From contig CM060895.1 in the NCBI GenBank assembly GCA_030762935.1, positions 79,430,001 through 79,494,000 of the forward strand: a stretch of 64,000 nucleotides of DNA, read 5' to 3'. This DNA comes from Hymenopus coronatus. Lineage: Eukaryota > Arthropoda > Insecta > Mantodea > Hymenopodidae. The notes under the pieces are model-generated. The model did no database searches and was not told the origin of the DNA. It saw nothing but the letters and a program-made list of their open reading frames with translations. The translations under genes and the position numbers were made by a program. This document shows positions 57,495 to 64,000 of this stretch, in pieces (the stretch's first letter is position 1; every line of letters begins with the position of its first letter).

Positions 57495-59266
57495 CACTGC
57501 TCGAAAAAATTAGAGGAACACACATTTAAACCAAAACCAAAAATAAAATAATGAGGCAACATAAATTGATAGATGTTATGTTTTGAAATATTATTTAAAA
57601 CTACAATGAATTTCTTCTAAAAATGTGTGTTTTCTCTGAAAAAATCAATGCAGTTGAAACATCTGTGTAAATCAAAGGGAGTGCTCTTTGATTTATTGAT
57701 TGACTTTTTTAAACAAAAAAAAAGTTTTAACAGAAATCTGTGTGGATTGAAGGTCGCCATTCCAATCGCTGTGTCTCCAGGATTCTTCAGGTCAATCCTT
57801 CTGTCATCCATAGGGCTTGGAGACATTCATAGAGGCAGGAGCGTTTAAGAGGTGGTCCGGACAAGGGCGTAAGAAGAAGAAAACAGCGGTACAAGATAGA
57901 TACCTTGTCTTATCAGCTTTGCACATATGTCTGCAAAATGACGTACGAACAACTGGAGTGGTGTTTCTGATGAGAGAATAAGAAACAGGAAGAAAAATGT
58001 AGGGTTGAGATCTTGAATCTCCATTAAAGCACCTCGTTTGACACATCAGCACAAGGATGCCCGGCTGAGATTTGGTCAGAATAATGTCAACTGGCAGCTC
58101 CGACAATGGAAGGCGAGTCAAGAATTAACTTCACAAGCTGTGATGGTCATACACGTGTATGAGACATCGTGGTGAACGTCCTGCTCCCACTATTGTTGAA
58201 CATGACAGATTTTGAGGTTATGGTGTGTTTTCTTGCATTCCCATGCAGGATAACGCGGCGTTCTCCGGAAGCTAAGAAGACACATCAAGACACAGGTCGT
58301 GGAAGCCTATGCATCCATTGGAGGTTATGGTGTGGGCTGATATTACCGTTGAGTCTTGGACATAGCTTGCGGTTGTCCCACAGCGCATGAATGATGTTTA
58401 CATTAATAACATGTACCCTCTGCTTATGGAATGGACTCTAATTTTCTTTTACAGAACGATAATGCACGGAGTACCAAGGGTGTCTTATAAGAATGCCAAA
58501 CTCGGGTAATGGACTGGCCAGCACACAATCCTGACCTCAATCCAATTGAACATCTTTGGGATAAGCTGAAAAAAAAAATCTGATGTGTTCCATTCACATG
58601 ACTTTCTCTATATCTCTGCACCAAATTATTTTTAAAAAGCTTATTTCATGATAATCGAGAAAAAATTAGCAGAAATAGTCTTATTACCAATTCCCATGTA
58701 AGTAGCAGCGAAATAAGAGAGTATCATATGTTGAAATGGTAGTCAAAAACTGGTTGCTATGTGACTGAAGTTCCACTGTTTATATGGACAGGAGTTAACA
58801 AATTCCTGTATGAGAAAAGTATGTTTTTCAAAGCTGAAACCAATAACAAGGAATATCTCAAAAGGATCAACTCCAGGAAAAAAAATTATATAACATAAAT
58901 TGTGTGTTTTAATGTGCTCTATATTTTTTGTGTGGTAGGTTTTTGTCTCTCTCTTAAGCTGTAGCAGTTATACAAAATTTCGTAAAATTCATCCAGAACA
59001 AAGCAGCCTTCAGAGGCTATTCCCAGAAAATTAAGGATATACATATTATTTGTCAGGTAAATATCTTTAATATACGATATTTTAACCAAAATTCTTATAG
59101 CAATTTTTAAGTAAATCAAAATTTTCTAAAAAAGTTCTATGTAAAGGGTAGTTGGGGATAGGGGCATTTTCTTGAAAATCTTCATGTCGTATCCTTGGAA
59201 GAAACCAAACTTAAATAAGGCTTGGTATTCAACGGTCTTTTCGTTCTTGAGCTATGCTGTCCACAG

Positions 59267-59299
<33 letters not shown>

Positions 59300-59858
59300 T
59301 ATACACACACAGACACATACACACGCGGACCTTTTTGTAAAAATACTTTTTTTGGGATTCAAAACATGTATTTCCGGTGAAATCTCGGTATCGAATTTTT
59401 GGGTAGAATGCAATACATTCTCTATACACTAAGTACATAGTATATGTAGAGAAAGTAAAAAAGCTTGTTCACAAGTGGCCTGCTGTGCCACAGAACCTGA
59501 GAGAAGTTGCAAATGCACTCACTGAATAAATGTAGAAAATCCTACAAATTGCTATTAGGAAGATGGTGCGAAGCATGGGATGTAGGTGCTATGAAGTTAT
59601 TGCAGCTCAAGGACACACTAGGTATGGGTGTTGAGATAACCATGGAAACATTGATTAATAAACATTATTTGTTTTCTGCATTAATCATTAATTTGATCGT
59701 ATTTCCAGTCATGTGAAATAAACATTTATTACAATGCATATAAAATTTTACACAGTTCTTCAATTTATAATTACAAACTACCAAACATTCAATTGCATCA
59801 ATATTTGTTTTGGGACATTGGTTTAAACATGTGTTGCGTTAATTTTTTTGAAATATTT
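57495..59858 (+). pseudogene. Tc1-like transposon split by an HR copy
   Basis: Left inverted repeat CACTGCTCGAAAAAATTAG followed by AGGAACACACATTTAAACC, beside TA (57493-57494). The degraded right partner lies at about 59818-59858 (GGTTTAAACATGTGTTGCG, TTAATTTTTTTGA). The transposase remnant includes an N-terminal region near 57900-58130, VMDWPAHNPDLNPIEHLWDKL at 58505-58570 (with frame changes), then WPAVPQNLREVANAL and MVRSMGCRCYEVIAAQGHTRY at 59478-59615, after the HR copy. Without the insert the element is about 1.48 kb, normal for Tc1. Inactive. Confidence 0.85.
58579..59456 (+). mobile_element. HR family copy inserted in a Tc1-like element, full length
   Basis: 878 bp from TCTGATGTGTTCCATTCAC to GTAGAGAAAGT, with ten A before and six A after. 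The host coding sequence reads through the site (AAGCTGAAAAAGCTTGTTC expected), so the unoccupied sequence can be inferred and both ends are fixed. CA run 59268-59294. Confidence 0.93.
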
Positions 59859-59887
59859 TAACAATCAAAATGTATGGTATAAAATTC

Positions 59888-61568
59888 TGACCTGTGCCGT
59901 CCACTTGAGTTTCTCTACCTGATATGCAAACATCTTATTTCTACAAATGATTCTAATCCAGATACCAATTAGCAGAAGCGATATTATTACTTAATTCCTT
60001 ACACATAGAAAAAAAATAAGAGAATACCCTAGGCCAAAGTGATAGTCAAATGCTTTAAAATGTGTTGCTATGCGACTGATTTTTAAATGTCATTCTCTCT
60101 GCCACCCAAGAGCAAAACAAAATAAAAACGAATGAGTACTTCTTGCGGAAAGCATAAAATATTTAAAACTTGAAGCCAGTAACACCATTATCTCGGAAAT
60201 CGTTAAATGTGCAAATATACAACATGAATTGTGTGTTTTAAAAGGATATCTAATTTTTACTTTCTCACAGGTACCATGCACATAGAAGCTAGAGAAGGTA
60301 TTGTATTACACCCAAAATTTTGATGTAGAGATTTTACCGGAAATATATTTTGAGATAACCTGAAAAAAGCACTTTAGGAAAGGTGCGTGTGTGTTAGTGA
60401 GTGTGTGTGTGTGTGTGTGTGTATGTGGCCAGCATAGTTTTAAAACACAAAGGCTGTTAAATACAAAGTTAAGCATCTTCCAAGAATTCAACGCGAACAT
60501 TTTCAAGAAAATGACCCCTAACTAAACTACCTTTTATATGGACACACATCTGAAAAATTGGTTTTCCTAAAAATGAGTAAAGATTTTATTTAAATACCTT
60601 ACATTACGAATATTTACATGTAAAATAAAGTATATATCTTGAATTTTCTGAAAACCTTTTCATTCTGGTTTAATTTTGCATACTTGGTAAACCGTAAGAG
60701 ATAGGCAAAATCTTACTGCACAAAAAAATGTAGATCTCGTTAAAGCACACAATTAATCATATAATTTTTATACAGCTACCCATTTCCAAGATATTATAAT
60801 TTGTTTAAAATTTAAACCACTTAAGTTCTTCTGAAACGAGAACTCATCTCTTTCTTTTCATCTCTCTTTTGTTTTACTTCTGGCCACGCAAAGAAAACCT
60901 TATTTCAATTGTTTGACATAGCACAGGGTTTTCAAAAGGTTTTACTATCGTTTTAGCCTAGTGGATTACCGTTATGTCCGTTCTACACAGAAGGAACTAA
61001 TACAACTATTTCTTATAATTCTTAATCTCAATTACCACGTTATGCATAGAAGAATAATCTCTTGTAATAATAGTTTGTAGAGAAAGTTTTGTGTATGTAA
61101 CACATCAGATTTTTGTAGATTTTTGTCTTACGGTTTACCAGTTTGTAAAATCATAGAGAATGAATAGATTTTCAGAGAATATTTACAGGAAATTCCAGAA
61201 ATACATTTTATTGGCATGTAAATATCTTTAATATGCGGTATTTTGATCAAAATCGTTAGAGCCTTTGCCAAGAATTCAAAGGTTTGCGGCAAATTTCCAC
61301 ATAATGAATAGCTTTGAGTGGAAGAATTTTGTTGAAACCTCTGTGTGGCATTTCTAAAAGATTCTGAACTGGAATGTCAAATTTGGTTTGACTGAACTTA
61401 CATTTTGGAGTTATCCTGGACAAACACACACCAACAGTTATTTTATATAAAAATTCTTTTTTGGGTATAAGGAACCCTAAAACGTGCATTTCATGAAATT
61501 TCTGGATCTAATTTTTGGGCGGCATATAATGCCTTCTATATCTATGTATTAAGTACGAATTAGATTAA
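59888..61568 (+). mobile_element. HR family copy split by an opposite HR copy
   Basis: The 5' half (59888-60258, ending GGATATCTAATTTTT) continues at 61115 (GTAGATTTTTGTCTTACGG) and runs to a degraded palindrome near 61545. The two halves join at the family's CTACATTTTTTGTGTAG site. Confidence 0.85.
60259..61109 (-). mobile_element. HR family copy nested in inverse orientation
   Basis: 851 bp from ACTTTCTCACAGG to ACACATCAGA, with exactly T5 on each side (60254-60258 and 61110-61114). TG run 60388-60422. Confidence 0.92.
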
Positions 61569-62140
61569 AAGTAAGTTTTTATTTTCCACTGTTCTTGCCA
61601 ATGCTTAATATTTGATGAAAATGGTTTATTTTATCATCAAGTGGTGCAATTGTAATATTACAAGATGTTGAAGAGAGTATTCAAGTAAAGAGAAAAAGAA
61701 AAACGTAAACGCCACAGATACTAAAATGCCTAAAGTTGAACATGAACCAAAAGGTTCAAGCAAATATGGACTTTTTAACTACTGTTGGACAACACTTAGA
61801 GAACCATGATAAAGTTTTGTCCTTATCCAATTCTGTGAGTGTAATGTGGGCTGAATTCTGCAGGTTTACCTAACCTAGTGTCACCATTAAAGAGCTCCAG
61901 TTTAATTTTTGTGCTCGGCGCTGCGCTCGACCAAAGTTTGCCCTCATTAGCGTCCCCCCGGGACGCCCACTTCCTCGGACAATTGATCGTAATGGTGTGT
62001 AATCAGGCCGGGTTCAATTCACAGGCACACACAGGCAAAGTTTCTGATAAATAATGAATGTTCTGTTCTCGGCCGCGTTACAGCAAACAGCTAAAGTTAG
62101 TCCATTTTCTTCCCATAGAATATTCGCCATAGAAAAAAAA
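61569..62140. other. Unassigned sequence with a GC-rich patch
   Basis: 61915-61975 is GC-rich (GCTCGGCGCTGCGCTCGACC, CCCCCCGGGACGCCC) and might be part of an unrecognised SINE or gene edge. No frame supports a gene. Confidence 0.35.
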
Positions 62141-62957
62141 GCTGATGACTTTCTCTAAATCTCTGCAACAAATTACTGTTAAAAAAGCTTATGCTTCTAT
62201 TTACTTCATGCTAATCGAGAATAAATTAGCAGAAATAGCCTTATTACTTGCTTCCTTGTAAGTAGAAGAGAAGTATGGGAGTATCATAGGTTAAAGTGAT
62301 AGTCAAAAGCTGGTTACTAGGTGACTGAAGTTCCTTTATTTGTATGGACACGAACTGACAAATTCCTGTATGAGAAAAGTATAAGTTTTTTTAAAGCTGA
62401 AACAAAAAATAAGGAATATCTCAAAAACATCAACTCGTCGAAAAAAAATCATATAACATAAATTGAGTGTTTTAATGTGCTCTACATTTTTTGTGTGGTA
62501 AGTTTTTGTCCATTTTTCACGGTTTAGCAGTTATGCAAAATTCCTCCAGAATAAAGTAGTCTTCAGAGGCTACTCCCAGAAAATTCAAGATATACATATT
62601 TGTCAGGCAAACATCTTTAATATACGATACTTATTTTAATCAAAAACGTTAGCCATCAAAATTTTCGAAAAAAGTTCCATGTAAAAAGTAGTTGGGGGTG
62701 GGGGAATTTTCTTGCAAATATTCGTGTCGCATTCTTGGAAGATACCAAACTTAAATACCAAGTTTGGTATTTAACGGTCTTTTCGTTTTTGAGCTATGCT
62801 GTCCAAAGACACAGAGATACACACACACACATACGGACCTTTTTCCAAAAATGCTTTTTTTGGATTCAGGGGGACCCAAAACGTGTATCTCGGTATCGAA
62901 TTTTTCGGTGGAATACAATACTTTCTCTATACACTATATACATAGTACGTGTACAGA
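62141..62957 (+). mobile_element. HR family copy, 5' deletion subtype
   Basis: Starts GCTGATGACTTTCTCTA after A8, so the GTGTTCCATTCACATG block between the 5' tip and ACTTTCTCTA is absent. Otherwise complete, ending GTGTACAGAAAGT, with strong internal palindrome and CA run (62819-62831). Confidence 0.88.
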
Positions 62958-62964
62958 AAGTAAA

Positions 62965-63137
62965 AAGCTGACGAATTTCTCTACATCTCTGCAACAAATT
63001 ATTGTTTAATTATTGTTATGCTTCTATTTACTCCATGCTGATCGAGAAAAAAATAGCAGAAATAGTCTTATTACTTGCTTCCTTGCACTAGAATACCTTC
63101 TTTAATCACTATGCACATAGTATATGAAGATAAAGTA
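62965..63137 (+). mobile_element. Miniature HR derivative, ~173 bp
   Basis: Begins GCTGACGAATTTCTCTAC after A5, the same 5' subtype as the preceding copy. It keeps about 120 bp of the 5' end and jumps to the last 55 bp (ACTAGAATACCTTC, palindrome, GATAAAGT). Both termini are retained and the interior is deleted. Confidence 0.82.
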
Positions 63138-63281
63138 AAAATACGTACCCATGGTAACGTAAATATAGGAGTATTACTTACTAATACAATAATAGAATCG
63201 CCTGATAGTTTGCAGTAATTATTACATTATTAAATTATTTGTTCGTTAACAGTTTTGTCAATGGCAAAATTATATCAGTGT

Positions 63282-63452
63282 CGCTGATGTAGCAGAATTT
63301 TGATCCGCAGGCATTTTTTTAAATGCTAGTAAATCTACTGACATGGAGCTGTCGCTGTTAAGCACACTTAAAAACCAATCTGGAACGGTTTGAACCCGCA
63401 ACCTAGGGCTCAGAAGGGCAGCGTCTAACCAACTGAGCTACTCAGACCGACA
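63282..63452 (-). mobile_element. tRNA-derived SINE (family D)
   Basis: Minus strand: TCGGTCTGAGTAGCTCAGTT as head, A box TAGCTCAGTTGG, B box GGTTCAAACC, then a core GTCAGTAGATTTACTAGC and CCTGCGGATCAAAATTC. The TAGATTTAC core is shared in position with the SINE at 26226. The acceptor stem does not close properly, so it is a SINE head rather than a working tRNA gene. Ends approximate; no target duplication found. Confidence 0.8.
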
Positions 63453-64000
63453 GGCAATAATTTTGTTGGTATTACCCAGATACTAAGTTTATTCACGAAT
63501 GCAATTAGACCATAAGGTGTTCTCTGGAAGGAGACATACCGGTTGGTTGATTGACTAAGAAACATGAATCAGTTAGAACTGTGGGGCCCAACCTACAGCG
63601 ATAGAGGAAGAGGGCAGATTTACCTTCACCCGTTTGCTAGTCAGAGTCAGGCAAAAAACCTCTCTGCCTATGTCGTCACTTTCTATCAGTGGCAAGGGTT
63701 TCAGCAATTTAATGTTGAATGGAATGGTACAAATAATAGTTTAAAAAAAAACATCTTGAACGCCGTTTTTGTTAGTGATTTGGTTAATATTCTTTACTTA
63801 TAACCAGCTCATCAATGTTTACCGAAAGAGATGAACAACAGTCTTAAAATGCAGATCAAATGATCCTACGCTTGTACTCCACTACAATATCTGCTTTTTA
63901 TTTGATTCATTTTCGAGAATACCTGTCAACAAATATATGTAGAACCAAATATTGATATTAACTTTAAAGCACAATTTCGCAACTTTGGAAAAAATCCCAA
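63453..64000. other. Unassigned sequence at window end
   Basis: The 79-aa frame at 63564-63803 has no recognisable motif. Nothing else identified. Confidence 0.4.

Noticed and set aside
234..63137. HR family as canonical Helitron
   Set aside because: The 5' TC and 3' hairpin fit, but the 3' end reads GAAAGT rather than CTRR and copies sit in T/A runs rather than at an A-T junction, so only a Helentron-like comparison is kept, as inference.
234..63137. HR family as a SINE or processed RNA because of the trailing A4-A5
   Set aside because: No tRNA, 5S or 7SL promoter boxes; the A run also occurs before the 5' end, so it is a feature of the target and not a tail.
63380..63452. Possible genuine tRNA gene on the minus strand
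   Set aside because: A and B boxes are good, but the acceptor stem does not close and a SINE-type core follows directly, so it is a SINE head.

Overview
The window is repeat-rich, AT-rich animal DNA, most likely from an arthropod with a large genome. An insect such as a stick insect, cockroach or orthopteran is my guess from the mix of Jockey-clade LINE, DUF4817-type and mariner transposases and tRNA-derived SINEs; species is not determinable. I found no host gene. The only intact open reading frames are the two ORFs of a non-LTR retrotransposon.

The dominant component is one interspersed family, here called the HR (hairpin-ended repeat) family, with about 45 copies and fragments in both orientations. 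My rough sum of lengths is 27 kb, over 40% of the window. A full copy is about 800-880 bp. Plus-oriented copies start TCTGATGTGTTCC, have ACTTTCTCTAC just inside, then family-specific sequence without an ORF, an internal palindrome (TTAAATACCAA/TTGGTATTTAA), a variable CA run, the block CCGGTGAAATCTCGG and a 34-nt terminal palindrome centred on TATGTACATA, and end GTAGAGAAAGT. Minus copies read in reverse. Copies lie between A/T runs of about five bases. In three cases one copy is cleanly inserted in another, and in a fourth a copy interrupts a Tc1-like transposon. I see no transposase of its own. The architecture (asymmetric subterminal inverted repeat, microsatellite, 3' hairpin, T-run target) recalls non-autonomous Helentron/DINE-1-like elements, but this classification is inference.

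Layout: 1-10 kb holds plus-oriented HR copies, a DUF4817-type transposase remnant and a decayed mariner. 10.3-11.3 kb is an internally deleted mariner carrying a retroposon. 12-15 kb has nested HR copies. 15.3-22.9 kb is a three-layer nest: a young full-length Jockey-like LINE (15781-20262, 11-bp target-site duplication, intact ORF1 and ORF2) inside a pogo-like transposon (15321-21053), inside the terminal palindrome of an HR copy that also carries a second HR copy. 23.6-24.3 kb has the catalytic half of a DUF4817-family transposase. 24-29 kb has plus HR copies, one interrupted by a tRNA-SINE with a perfect 13-bp duplication. 29.9-33.4 kb has CR1-like and RTE-like LINE remnants. 34-42 kb is HR again with a second SINE in a palindrome. 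43-45.5 kb has a MITE and a Tc1-like pseudotransposon. 46-56 kb has SINEs, minus-oriented HR copies and a foldback pair. 57.5-61.6 kb has a Tc1-like element split by an HR copy and an HR copy nested in another. 62-63.5 kb has two abutting HR copies and a SINE.

Functionally the window is a stack of transposable elements of different ages. The LINE could in principle still produce its two proteins, and LINE machinery of this general kind is the usual source of SINE mobility. The DNA-transposon coding regions seen here are all broken.
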